From contig JAEYYX010000069.1 of NCBI GenBank assembly GCA_023428245.1, forward strand, positions 6,475-70,474: DNA of 64,000 nt. Reading direction: 5' to 3'. How positions within the stretch are numbered: the stretch's first letter is position 1; each line of letters opens with the position of its first letter. Source of the stretch: Pseudomonadota bacterium (GTDB lineage Bacteria > Myxococcota_A > Polyangia > Polyangiales > Polyangiaceae). The notes beneath the pieces are model-generated. The model was not told the origin of the DNA. It saw only the letters and a list, made by a program, of their open reading frames with translations, and searched no databases. Below are positions 17,127-25,201 of this stretch, piece after piece. Position numbers and translations under genes: made by a program.

Positions 17127-18485
17127 GTGGGTCACCTCGTGGAAGCCGTCTCGTCCGGACCCGAAACCCTCGCCCAAAAGAAGCGCCGCTCGAAGCGGCT
17201 TCTCGTCATCGTCGCTTTGTTCGGCCTGATCCCGTCCGCGATCTTGGGGCTTTGGATCTTCGTGCATTCAGTGCCCTGGGCGGGTCCACTTGTGGCGAAC
17301 TCGCTGCGCCGCGTCATCGGCAAGGACAACGTCGCACGACTCGAGGATTTCGTCTATGCGATCGAAGATCGCATCAATCGCTCGACGAAGGCCAATGAGC
17401 GACCACGGAGCTATTGGAAAGTTCCCCCGACGCCGCCTCCGGCACCGGTGGCACCAGCTCCGAAGTCGAGCGACGAGAGCGCTCGAGCTGAACCTGACGA
17501 GCCGGCTGCTCCTGAGATTCCGCCTTTCGTGCTCGAATCGAAGGGGCCCTTTGCAGGAGGCTTTGGCGCCGAAGGCGACGGCGTATGGGTTCCGATGATC
17601 GATCCGCGTCGTCCGAACGAGTCACCTCGTCTGTACAAGACCCTGATCCATCCGGACAAGAGTCGGAGCTGGGCAGAGCTCTTCGTCGTTGCGGTCGATC
17701 TGCGGCAGGTCGAAGTGCTCCCCGTGCTGGGTTACCAAGAGCCTCGTACCGAAAAGCCCGAAGCGTCGGGTTATGTGCGCACCGCCAAGATCCCCGAAAA
17801 GCACTACGACGCGCTGCTGGGCGCATTCAACGGGGGATTTATGGCCGAGCACGGCGGCTACGGCTTCTTCTTCGACGGCATCACATTCCTCGATCCCAAG
17901 CCGGAGGCCTGCACTCTTGCCCGATTCGAGGATGGCTCGATCGAGGTTGCGACGTGGACCCGCATCGCCGATCGCGCTTCCGACATGGTTTGGTATCGTC
18001 AGGCTCCCGCCTGCATGATTGAAGATGGCGAGATGCACCCATTTCTGAAAGTCCATCAGGCGCGCAAATGGGGCGCGACCCTCGATGGCAACACTGTGAT
18101 TCGGCGTAGCGCAGTCGGCCTGAGTCAGGACAAAAAGATCCTTTACGTCGGCATCACCAACCACACGACCGCGAAGGTGCTCGCATCGGGCATGCAGCAC
18201 GTCGGCGCTGATGTCGTCGCGCAGATGGACGTGAACTGGTCCTATCCGAAGTTTGTCACCTACGAGCCCGACAAACAGGGGGTCCTGCGCCCGATCGCGC
18301 TCGCCGAAGGCTTCGAGTTTTCCCAAAACCTCTACCTCCGCGAGCGGTCGATGCGGGACTTCTTCTACCTCGCTCGTAAGGAAGAGGTCGCCAGCGAAGA
18401 GAGCGAAAAGAAGAAAGAGACGAACGACGCCCGAGAGGGCGCAAGCCAGGATTCAGGGAGCGAAGCGGTCTTGCCCGCCCCCTGA
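17127..18485 (+). CDS. Phosphodiester glycosidase (NAGPA-like) domain protein, membrane anchored
   Basis: About 452 residues. A Lys/Arg-rich head is followed by one membrane helix (LLVIVALFGLIPSAILGLWI), then a Pro/Ala-rich spacer, then a domain with the marks of the NAGPA/DUF2233 family: FNGGFMAEHGGYGFF, a central SAVGLSQDKKILYVGITN block and QMDVNWSYPKF. In other bacteria this fold cleaves sugar phosphodiesters or trims exopolymers, so an extracytoplasmic glycan role is likely. The tail is Lys/Glu-rich. The start is uncertain: GTG at 17127 or 17139, with no clear Shine-Dalgarno; upstream residues overlap the divergent Omp85 promoter. An 8-bp hairpin follows the stop. The exact substrate is unknown. 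Confidence 0.8.
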   Translation: MGHLVEAVSSGPETLAQKKRRSKRLLVIVALFGLIPSAILGLWIFVHSVPWAGPLVANSLRRVIGKDNVARLEDFVYAIEDRINRSTKANERPRSYWKVPPTPPPAPVAPAPKSSDESARAEPDEPAAPEIPPFVLESKGPFAGGFGAEGDGVWVPMIDPRRPNESPRLYKTLIHPDKSRSWAELFVVAVDLRQVEVLPVLGYQEPRTEKPEASGYVRTAKIPEKHYDALLGAFNGGFMAEHGGYGFFFDGITFLDPKPEACTLARFEDGSIEVATWTRIADRASDMVWYRQAPACMIEDGEMHPFLKVHQARKWGATLDGNTVIRRSAVGLSQDKKILYVGITNHTTAKVLASGMQHVGADVVAQMDVNWSYPKFVTYEPDKQGVLRPIALAEGFEFSQNLYLRERSMRDFFYLARKEEVASEESEKKKETNDAREGASQDSGSEAVLPAP

Positions 18486-18504
18486 ACGAAAGACGTCTGG
18501 CTCT

Positions 18505-18524
18505 TCGGCGGGGCCTCCCGCCGA
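18505..18524. terminator. Bidirectional hairpin between convergent genes
   Basis: TCGGCGGG (18505-18512) and CCCGCCGA (18517-18524) form a perfect 8-bp stem around the loop GCCT. It lies in the 45-base gap between the stops of the NAGPA-like gene and skp. There is no long T-run, so strength is uncertain. Confidence 0.55.
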
Positions 18525-18530
18525 GCCGTC

Positions 18531-19160
18531 TTACTTCTTGGGCGCGGCGGGAGCCGGCGCGGCAGGACCCGGTGCCGGGGTGCTGGCCTTCGGCGCGGGA
18601 GCGGGAGCCGCCTGCGCGCTCGGAGCAGCGCCGCTGTTGTACATGGTGATGACGCGGTCGGTGACCTCAAGATCGCTGCGCACATAGGGCACGGCCTGGT
18701 GGTCGACGATCATGTCGTACCCTTCCTGGGTCGCGAGACGGCGGATCAGGCCGAGCGTCTTTTCGTAAATCGGCTTGGTGAGCTCGTTCTGCTTTGCCTG
18801 GAGCTCTTGGTTGAACTGGACGAAGAGCTGTTGGAGCGCGACCATTTCCTGCTGCCAGGTCTCGGCCCGGCGCTGGAGGGCCTCGGCGCTGAGGACGCCG
18901 CGCTGCTTTTCGATATCAGCGCGTTCTGCTTCGAGCTCCTGCTGCTTCGCGTTCAGCTCGCGCTGCTTCGCCTCGAAGATCTTCTTGAGGGTGGCCTGCA
19001 TGCGGAGGCCATCTTCCGTTTCCATCATCGCCCGCTGCGTGTCGACCACGGCGATGCGCATCTCAGCGAGAGCGGATCCGCTCAGGGAGAGTGCGACCAG
19101 CGTGGGGCCCATGAGGCCAAGAAGACGGCGAAAGGAGCGGGGGGAGCGAAGAAGGTTCAT
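18531..19160 (-). CDS. skp: Periplasmic chaperone Skp/OmpH with Ala/Pro-rich tail
   Basis: Skp holds unfolded outer-membrane proteins in the periplasm and hands them to the BAM machinery. The 209-residue product has a signal peptide (1-32, cleavage after SGSALA), the conserved start of the mature protein (MRIAVVDTQRAMMETEDG), then a long charged coiled-coil (about 55-125, the tentacle) and a closing strand segment (YDMIVDHQAVPYV). The last 32 residues are Ala/Pro/Lys-rich (APAPAPKASTPAPG and on) and are not part of the usual family; similar low-complexity tails are common in this group of bacteria. It is not next to bamA here in the usual order, but a large Omp85 gene lies about 1.5 kb away. 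Confidence 0.9.
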   Translation of the reverse strand: MNLLRSPRSFRRLLGLMGPTLVALSLSGSALAEMRIAVVDTQRAMMETEDGLRMQATLKKIFEAKQRELNAKQQELEAERADIEKQRGVLSAEALQRRAETWQQEMVALQQLFVQFNQELQAKQNELTKPIYEKTLGLIRRLATQEGYDMIVDHQAVPYVRSDLEVTDRVITMYNSGAAPSAQAAPAPAPKASTPAPGPAAPAPAAPKK

Positions 19161-19200
19161 GCGAAGAACGGCTTAGCCACCGCTTGCCCCTGCCGTCAAA

Positions 19201-20334
19201 TCACTCGTCCTTGTCGGGGCGGGTCTGGGGCGGACCTCCTAACCCCTTGTCGTCGTTCAGGTTCCTCATGGCAGTAGCCATGTTCTCGACGAGGGAAACG
19301 AGCCCCGGGTAGTTCATTTCTCGAGGGCCGAGCACGCCGAGGGCCCCTTGGACGCCGGCTTCTTGCTCGAAGCCGGCCGCGATCAGGCTCAGGGATTCAT
19401 CGGGGGCCATTTCGGCCTCGCGCCCCAGAAACACCTGGACGCGCTCGGAGCCGAGCACTCGGTCGAGCAGCCGGATCAGGCGCTCTCGGTCCTCGAGGAC
19501 GATGAGCAGCTGTCTCGTGCGTTCGGCGTCGCCGCCCTTCTCGAGGAGGCTGCCGCGGCCGGTGATGATGAGCTCCTGGGAGGGGCCGAACTCCGCGACA
19601 GTCTTTCGAAGCAGCGCGTCCCCGAGCAGACGAAGCTCGGTGACATCGCGGGTATCACGTTCGGCCAGGGCCCCGAGGTGTGCTCGGAGTTCGACGAGAG
19701 TACGGCCCCGAGTGAGCTCATCGAGCAAGTTATGCAGGCGTTCGAGGGAAGCCGGGTCGAGGGGTGAGTCGAGGCGGATGAAGCGGTTCTCGACGGTGGT
19801 GTCGTCGAGGATGATCACCGCTAACAATTCACTTGGTCGGGTGGGGATGAATCGGATTGTACGGATGGTGCTCGAGGTGGTCCGACTGCGGAGCACGAGG
19901 GCCGGACGATGGGACAGGTCGCTGAGGAGCTCCCCGAGGGCCTCAGCGAAGCGGGCCTCCAGAGCGGCGCCCCGGTGCGCCTGAAAAAAAGCTCGAATTC
20001 GTTCTGCGGTTTCGGGCGAGACGTTCTCCACTCGCATGAGCGCGTCGACGTAGAGGCGGAGGGCACGCTCGGTCGGTAAGCGGCCCGCCGATGTGTGGGG
20101 CTGTGTAAGGAAATCTTCTTCCTCGAGCTCTTTCAGAACATGCCGAATCGTCGCAGGTGAAAGATCGAGGCCATATGTTTCCGCAAGAGTTCGACTCCCG
20201 CTCGGTAGCCCCGTTCTTATGTATTCAGTGACGACGGCATAAAGAACTTGAGTGCGTCGATCAGAGAGGCCTTTCGAGGCTCTATCGAACTTCGAGGCGA
20301 AAGGGAGCCTGGGACCTGCTTTGCTTTTGGCCAA
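19201..20334 (-). CDS. hrcA: Heat-inducible transcription repressor HrcA
   Basis: HrcA represses groE and dnaK operons by binding CIRCE operators. The 377-residue protein has the N-terminal winged helix (TEYIRTGLPSGSRTLAETYG near 32-51, LSPATIRHVLKELEEEDFL near 53-71), the conserved link HTSAGRLPTERALRLYVD, and a long C-terminal GAF-like ligand domain. The start given is a TTG with no clear ribosome site, so the true start may lie up to about 20 residues later. No CIRCE inverted repeat (TTAGCACTC-N9-GAGTGCTAA) is seen upstream, and no grpE or dnaK neighbours are present, so it is not obviously self-regulated here. It is divergent from the response-regulator operon. Confidence 0.93.
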   Translation of the reverse strand: MAKSKAGPRLPFASKFDRASKGLSDRRTQVLYAVVTEYIRTGLPSGSRTLAETYGLDLSPATIRHVLKELEEEDFLTQPHTSAGRLPTERALRLYVDALMRVENVSPETAERIRAFFQAHRGAALEARFAEALGELLSDLSHRPALVLRSRTTSSTIRTIRFIPTRPSELLAVIILDDTTVENRFIRLDSPLDPASLERLHNLLDELTRGRTLVELRAHLGALAERDTRDVTELRLLGDALLRKTVAEFGPSQELIITGRGSLLEKGGDAERTRQLLIVLEDRERLIRLLDRVLGSERVQVFLGREAEMAPDESLSLIAAGFEQEAGVQGALGVLGPREMNYPGLVSLVENMATAMRNLNDDKGLGGPPQTRPDKDE

Positions 20335-20357
20335 AGGAGAAGAACTCTTCCGAAATC

Positions 20358-20386
20358 TTGACAGGGTTTGTGGGGGCCAGGATGAT
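20358..20386 (+). promoter_or_regulatory. Sigma-70-like promoter of the response regulator operon
   Basis: TTGACA (20358-20363, perfect -35) is followed by 17 bases and GATGAT (20381-20386, four of six matches to TATAAT). Transcription would begin about 34 bases before the GTG start at 20427. AGGAGA at 20417-20422 is a good ribosome-binding site for that start. Confidence 0.6.
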
Positions 20387-20426
20387 TTGAGCCGGATTCG
20401 AGAGACACGTTCGTTCAGGAGACCCG

Positions 20427-21236
20427 GTGACCATCAAGCTTTTAGCCGTTGACGATAGTAGCACCATGCGCAAAGTCCTCGGCATCACCTTCGCCGGCGA
20501 CGGCTTTCAAATCACGACCTGCCAGAATCGCGCCGAAGCGCTCGAGGCTGCGCGGGCGGATGTTCCCGCGCTCGCGCTCGTCGATGCCTATCTCGGCGGT
20601 GATAGCGGCTATGACCTTTGTGCCGAGCTGCAGAAGACGGTCCCCGGGCTCCCCGTGGTCATCCTGACGAGCAAGCAGCGCGGGTATGACGAGGGCGCGG
20701 CGAAAGCCGCAGGAGCCGTCGGAAACTTCGACAAACCCTTCGATTCACAAAAGCTCATCGACAAGGTCCAGTCGATCGTCGGAGAAGGAGCGCCCGCCGC
20801 TGTGCCGGAACCGCGTGCTCCTCAGGCGACCCTCACTGGTGGGCTGTCGGGTCCGTCGACGGGCTCGGTGAGTATCGGCCGCGTCAACCTGACTTCCGCT
20901 CAGGTTCCCGCGCCGGCGGCTTCGTCCGCAGCGCGCCCCGCGCCGCAGGCGCCTCGCCCGCTCGCCCCCGCTCCTTTTGCTTCCGAGGTGCCCCCCGCAA
21001 AGCCTGCCGCTCCGGCTCCGGTCGCTGTCGCCGAACCTGCGGCCGCCAAATCGAGCTCTGCGCAGGCGGATTTCTCGGCGAAGCTGACTGGGCTCGGTCT
21101 GTCCTCAGAGCAGGTTCAAGGTGTGCTCGCGCTCTCGAAGGACGTGATCGAGCAAGTTGTCTGGGAGGTCGTCCCGGCGCTTGCGGAGACGCTCATCCGT
21201 GAAGAGATCCGTCGGCTCACAGCCGACGCGAAGTGA
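20427..21236 (+). CDS. Response regulator with Ala/Pro-rich linker and conserved helical C terminus
   Basis: A 269-residue protein. The N-terminal receiver domain (1-122) is intact: acidic pair Asp9/Asp10, phospho-acceptor Asp53 (ALVDAYLGG), Thr81 and Lys103. A linker of about 110 residues rich in Ala and Pro follows (130-210), then a C-terminal helical segment of about 50 residues (FSAKLTGLGLSSEQVQGVL, then VIEQVVWEVVPALAETLI). No DNA-binding domain is seen, so output is probably by protein contact; the receiver - Pro-rich - helical layout recalls polarity proteins such as RomR, but homology is not shown. It overlaps the next gene, an FHA-GGDEF protein, by 4 bases (GTGA), suggesting that phosphorylation and c-di-GMP synthesis are linked. 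Confidence 0.85.
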   Translation: MTIKLLAVDDSSTMRKVLGITFAGDGFQITTCQNRAEALEAARADVPALALVDAYLGGDSGYDLCAELQKTVPGLPVVILTSKQRGYDEGAAKAAGAVGNFDKPFDSQKLIDKVQSIVGEGAPAAVPEPRAPQATLTGGLSGPSTGSVSIGRVNLTSAQVPAPAASSAARPAPQAPRPLAPAPFASEVPPAKPAAPAPVAVAEPAAAKSSSAQADFSAKLTGLGLSSEQVQGVLALSKDVIEQVVWEVVPALAETLIREEIRRLTADAK

Positions 21237-22162
21237 CGGACGGTCCTTTGACCTCGAAATTCGACTTCGACGATGAAGAGCTCACGGCGGTCGTGAACGC
21301 GGCTGATCTTCGTGCGCCCCGTTCTCGCCGCTCCAAACACCACCTGCTCGTCCATGCACAAGGGACCGAGATGGGTCGAGTTCGGACCTTGGAGGGACGT
21401 GAGGTTCTTGTGGGCAGGAGCGTCGAGTCGGCGTTGGTTCTGACGGACGACGGCGTGAGCCGGCGTCACGCTTTGTTCACGCTCGATGGGCCAACCTATT
21501 CGGTGAGAGATTTGGGGTCGGCAAACGGTACCTTCGTGCAGGGGGTGCGCGTGGTCGGAACCCGGGTGCTCGCCGACGGCGATCAGATCCAGGTCGGCCC
21601 GACGGCGCTGCTTCGGTATACGGTCACGGACGAAGACCAGCGCGCCCTGCTTGAACAGCTCTACGCGACGAGTGTGACCGACGCGCTCACCGGTGCTCGC
21701 AACCGCGAGTACATGGAGTCGCTCCTCGCCAGTGAGATCTCCTACGCGAAGCGCCACGGATCACACCTCGCCTTCGTTCTCTTCGACTTGGACCATTTCA
21801 AGCGCATCAATGACACCTACGGGCACCCTGCCGGTGACGCAGTCTTGATCGCAGTCGCCGCGGCGATCCGAGACGAGGCGCGCAAAGAAGATGCCCTCTG
21901 CCGGTATGGTGGGGAAGAGTTTGCGCTCGTGCTCCGCGACATCGATCTCGTGGGCGCGCGGGCGATGGGCGAGCGGGTTCGCTCGGTGATCGAGGGACTC
22001 AATGTGACGCACGAGGGTCAGGGGATCCCTGTGACCGCCAGCGTCGGGGTTGCGACTCTCAAGGAAGTGCCCGAGGCGAACTCGGTGAGTATCGTCCGGC
22101 TTGCCGATCAGCGCCTCTATCGAGCGAAAGAACTCGGGCGCAATCGTGTGGTGAGCGCCTAG
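21233..22162 (+). CDS. FHA-GGDEF diguanylate cyclase (intact inhibitory site)
   Basis: A 309-residue soluble enzyme. The FHA domain spans about 37-130, with the phosphothreonine-binding core VGRSVES, VSRRHA and SANGTFV. The GGDEF domain spans about 145-309 with FDLDHFKRINDTYGH for metal and GTP binding and GGEEF at 226-230, so it should make c-di-GMP from GTP. An I-site Arg-x-x-Asp is present at the right place (RKED, 217-220, five residues before GGEEF), so product feedback inhibition is expected. The FHA domain implies control by a Ser/Thr kinase; a PP2C phosphatase is encoded at 35.7 kb. It sits between the response regulator (4-base overlap) and prmA (1-base overlap). Confidence 0.94.
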   Translation: MTDGPLTSKFDFDDEELTAVVNAADLRAPRSRRSKHHLLVHAQGTEMGRVRTLEGREVLVGRSVESALVLTDDGVSRRHALFTLDGPTYSVRDLGSANGTFVQGVRVVGTRVLADGDQIQVGPTALLRYTVTDEDQRALLEQLYATSVTDALTGARNREYMESLLASEISYAKRHGSHLAFVLFDLDHFKRINDTYGHPAGDAVLIAVAAAIRDEARKEDALCRYGGEEFALVLRDIDLVGARAMGERVRSVIEGLNVTHEGQGIPVTASVGVATLKEVPEANSVSIVRLADQRLYRAKELGRNRVVSA

Positions 22163-23034
22163 TGAAGGACGCGCTCTTTCGCGTCAGCTTTCCGGTCGAC
22201 GACGAGCTTCGGGACGCGCTCTCGGAGTGTCTGATTGAGCACGGAGCTCTGGGCATCGTTACTGAACCCGGCGCACTCATCGTATATGGCGACGAAGGTC
22301 GCGTCTCTGCTCTCGAATCCGCATTCTCCCTGTTTCAGGAGATGGCGGCGCTGGCAGTCCCCGACTTCGTGGCTGAGACGCCGAGCCGCGAGCCTTTTGA
22401 CTCCGACTATCACAGGCCGTGGCTCGAGCGCCTTCGCCCGGTCCAGCTCACCGAGCGCATCGTCCTCTGCCCGCGGGGTAAAGAGTCCACGGTGGAAGGG
22501 GCCGCGAAGGTTCTCCTCTTCCAGCCTCAGCCCAGCTTCGGAAGCGGCGAACATGAGACGACGCGAATGGCGGCGCGTGCGATCGAGCGCTTTGTCGTCT
22601 CAAGAGAGGAGCGCGCGCGGAGTGAGATGCGGCTGCTCGATGTGGGAACGGGCACGGGCGTGCTCGCTTTGGTCGCGCTGATCAATGGCGCAGGCAGCGC
22701 TCTCGGAACCGACATTGACCCGATCTCGGTCGCGGCAGCTCGAGCCAACGCCGCGGAGAATGGCCTCTCGGAGCGCCTCGAGGTGCTCCTCGGCACCTTC
22801 CCAGACTCGGGTGAGAAGTTTCCGCTCGTCGTCGCCAATATCGACCGAAAGACGCTGATTTCAGAGGCCGGAGCGATCGGGGCTCAGGTTGCGCCTACTG
22901 GCGAGCTCCTGCTCACGGGTTTTCTTCTGGACGACGTCACAGACGTCGAAGCGCCGTACCTCGCGCAAGGATTCGTCCGCCACGAGCTGGAGGAAGGCAT
23001 CGAGTTCGCGCGCCTCTCGCTCATCCGCGCGTAA
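22162..23034 (+). CDS. prmA: Ribosomal protein L11 methyltransferase
   Basis: PrmA methylates lysines and the N terminus of ribosomal protein L11 using S-adenosylmethionine. The 290-residue product has the N-terminal substrate-recognition domain (1-100) and the methyltransferase domain with FGSGEHETTR (about 128-137), motif I LLDVGTGTGVLAL (about 157-169), TDIDPISVAAARANA and the NIDRKTLI motif replacing the usual NILANPLI-type sequence. The GTG start shares one base with the TAG of the diguanylate cyclase gene. Its linkage to signalling genes is unusual and probably only transcriptional. Confidence 0.92.
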   Translation: MKDALFRVSFPVDDELRDALSECLIEHGALGIVTEPGALIVYGDEGRVSALESAFSLFQEMAALAVPDFVAETPSREPFDSDYHRPWLERLRPVQLTERIVLCPRGKESTVEGAAKVLLFQPQPSFGSGEHETTRMAARAIERFVVSREERARSEMRLLDVGTGTGVLALVALINGAGSALGTDIDPISVAAARANAAENGLSERLEVLLGTFPDSGEKFPLVVANIDRKTLISEAGAIGAQVAPTGELLLTGFLLDDVTDVEAPYLAQGFVRHELEEGIEFARLSLIRA

Positions 23035-23040
23035 GCGACC

Positions 23041-24615
23041 TCAGCTGCCGCTCACACGCGGCTGAGGCGTGCCTTGTCCGCCGCCGCTGCGCGCTTGCTC
23101 GAGATGAAGTTCAAGAGCGTCGAGGGCGCCGTCGATGGTGTACTCGCTGGCTTCTACATGGATCGTAAGGCCGAGCTCCCGGGCTGTCGCGCTGGTGACG
23201 GGGCCGATGGAGAGGAGAGTCTTATCGGCGAGGAGCGACTCATCACCATCGATGGCGCGGACGAGGGAGCGCACGATGGAGCTCGAGGTGAGAAGGACCG
23301 TGGTGGAGTCTTGGAGAGCCTTTTTCAGCTCCTCGGCCTCGTCGCCGCTGACGAGTTCGGTTTGGTAGGCGAAGGCGAGCTCGACGAAGACGCCGGCTTC
23401 TTGGAGCGCCTCGGGGAGAATTTCCCGAGCTTCGAGCGCTCGTGCGAGAAGGACGCGGCTCGGACGGGGAGAGACTTTCAAGAGCTCTTCGGTCAAGCTC
23501 TCGGCGATGTACTCAGGAGCGACGAGATCGGAGCGGAGTCCGTAGCGCAGGAGCGCGCTGGCGGTCTTTGGTCCGATGGTTGCGATGCGCGCTGATCCGA
23601 AGAGGCGAGCGTCGAGTCCGAGCTTTCGGGCAGTTTCGAAGAAAGAGTCGACGCCATTTTGGCTCGTGAACACAACCCAGTCGAAGTTCTTCGCGCGGCG
23701 GATCGCATCTTCAAAGGCGGCGGGATTGGGCGGTCCTGCGATGCGGATGGCGGGCGCGACCAGCGCATCGGCGCTCCGAGCGCGGATCTTGGAGACTGTT
23801 TCTGTTGCCTGAGCGCGGGGACGAGGAACCAAAATTCTCTCGGAAAAAAGCGGCTTTTTGTCATACCAGGCTAAGCGCTCACGCAGTCCGACGACCTCGC
23901 CGACGATGATGATGGCGGGGCTCTTGAGACCCGCTGATTCGACAAGGTCTGCGATCGCGTGAAGCGGTCCCGTGAGGATCTGCTGCTGGGGGCGCGCGGC
24001 CCAGCGGACGACCGCTGTGGGCGTGTTCGGATCGCGACCGCCCTCCATGAGAGCAGAGGTGATCTCCTGGATGCGTCGAATCCCCATGAGCACACAGATG
24101 GTCCCGGTCGCAGTGGCGAGCCGTGTCCACGCTTCCTTAGTCCACTCTTTCCCCGCCTGGTCGCTCCCGGTGATGAAGGTGACGCTCGACGAGAGGTCGC
24201 GGTGTGTCAGCGGGATCCCCGAGAACTCCGCGGCGGCCACGGGGGACGCGATGCCGGGTACGACTTCGAACGGGATTCCAGCTTCTTCGAGGGCGAGCGC
24301 CTCCTCGCTGCCTCGTGCGAACAGCATGGGGTCGCCGCCTTTCAGGCGTACGACACGCTTGCCCTTCTTCGCGTGGGCGATGAGCTCTCGGGTGATAGTC
24401 TCTTGGGCCGGAGATCTCTCGCCGTAGCGCTTCCCCACGTTGATGAGCTCAGCTCCGCTGGCGGACTCGAGAAGCTCGGGGTGACTCAACGCGTCGTAAA
24501 GGACGACCTCTGCCTGCTCGAGTACCGCGCGTCCACGACAGGTGATGAGATCAGGATCGCCGGGGCCTGCCCCTACGAGCCAAACCGTTCCGCGAGGTCG
24601 TTCGAGCGCAGCCAT
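23041..24615 (-). CDS. cobA-hemD: Fused uroporphyrinogen-III C-methyltransferase / uroporphyrinogen-III synthase
   Basis: A 524-residue fusion of two tetrapyrrole enzymes. Residues 1 to about 265 are the SAM-dependent methyltransferase that turns uroporphyrinogen III into precorrin-2 (VWLVGAGPGDPDLIT near the N terminus, VVRLKGGDPMLFARG, then GTICVLMGIRR). Residues about 270-510 are uroporphyrinogen-III synthase (VFTSQNGVDSFFE, TIGPKTASALL, VLLTSSSIV, SIGPVTSATARELGL), which makes the substrate. The start is ATG 24615, where conservation begins. Coupled formation and methylation would channel tetrapyrrole to sirohaem or cobalamin while competing with haem. No other haem or cobalamin gene is nearby. 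The tail is Gly/Pro/Gln-rich. Confidence 0.94.
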   Translation of the reverse strand: MAALERPRGTVWLVGAGPGDPDLITCRGRAVLEQAEVVLYDALSHPELLESASGAELINVGKRYGERSPAQETITRELIAHAKKGKRVVRLKGGDPMLFARGSEEALALEEAGIPFEVVPGIASPVAAAEFSGIPLTHRDLSSSVTFITGSDQAGKEWTKEAWTRLATATGTICVLMGIRRIQEITSALMEGGRDPNTPTAVVRWAARPQQQILTGPLHAIADLVESAGLKSPAIIIVGEVVGLRERLAWYDKKPLFSERILVPRPRAQATETVSKIRARSADALVAPAIRIAGPPNPAAFEDAIRRAKNFDWVVFTSQNGVDSFFETARKLGLDARLFGSARIATIGPKTASALLRYGLRSDLVAPEYIAESLTEELLKVSPRPSRVLLARALEAREILPEALQEAGVFVELAFAYQTELVSGDEAEELKKALQDSTTVLLTSSSIVRSLVRAIDGDESLLADKTLLSIGPVTSATARELGLTIHVEASEYTIDGALDALELHLEQARSGGGQGTPQPRVSGS

Positions 24616-24673
24616 CTTTTGTCTCGGCCGAGAGGCTACCACCCTTGGGCGGGCCCGTGATAGCGTCGGGCGC

Positions 24674-25156
24674 GTGAATCGTCCTGTGCTTCGCTCAAAG
24701 GTGGCTCGTTTGTTCGGTTTGAGCGCCGCATTGGCCTCTGGGATCGCCATCCCCTGCGCGTCGTCATTGACCGTAGCCTGCAGCGCGTGCAATCCCACAG
24801 GCCATGAGCCCATTGCGTTCAGCGCGGGGCGGACCGTAGGAGCACTCTATGAGAGCGGCGGGGTGAACGATGAAATGCTCCATTTCCCGTCCGGACGAAC
24901 TTATGATTTCGAGCACGGCCTCGGAGTCTGCCCGTCCTGGATCGTTCCCTACATCAGCTTTGTCGCCGAGCCCTTCGCTGAGGAAAATCGCGGTCAGCTT
25001 AGTAACGCTGCCGTTGCCGCGGGCAACGAGGCGCTCATCGAAGACTGCAACGAACGCACCTTCCGCATCAGAAATGACACCTGCGCTGAGTTCTATCTGA
25101 GAGTCGTCGCCCTTTCGGCGGCTCTGGGGCTCGGGGGCGCGGGCCCTTCGGACTGA
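24674..25156 (+). CDS. Secreted small protein of unknown function with six cysteines
   Basis: I do not recognise this 160-residue protein. From the GTG at 24674 it has a basic head, a hydrophobic stretch (ARLFGLSAALASGIAIP), and then a Cys-containing mature part with Cys at 28, 36, 39, 86, 125 and 137, including CSAC. A signal peptide is likely. A lipobox is weak (TVAC has no Leu at -3), so periplasmic or secreted is favoured over lipoprotein. Even Cys number and export suggest disulfides. It is divergent from cobA-hemD with only 58 bases between starts. Function unknown. Confidence 0.6.
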   Translation: MNRPVLRSKVARLFGLSAALASGIAIPCASSLTVACSACNPTGHEPIAFSAGRTVGALYESGGVNDEMLHFPSGRTYDFEHGLGVCPSWIVPYISFVAEPFAEENRGQLSNAAVAAGNEALIEDCNERTFRIRNDTCAEFYLRVVALSAALGLGGAGPSD

Positions 25157-25201
25157 TCTGAAGGCTTCAGCGTCTCGGGCGCCGCCGAGTCCGCCGCCCC
25201 G

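Noticed and set aside
20335..20426. CIRCE operator upstream of hrcA
   Set aside because: No TTAGCACTC / GAGTGCTAA inverted repeat is present in the hrcA upstream region.
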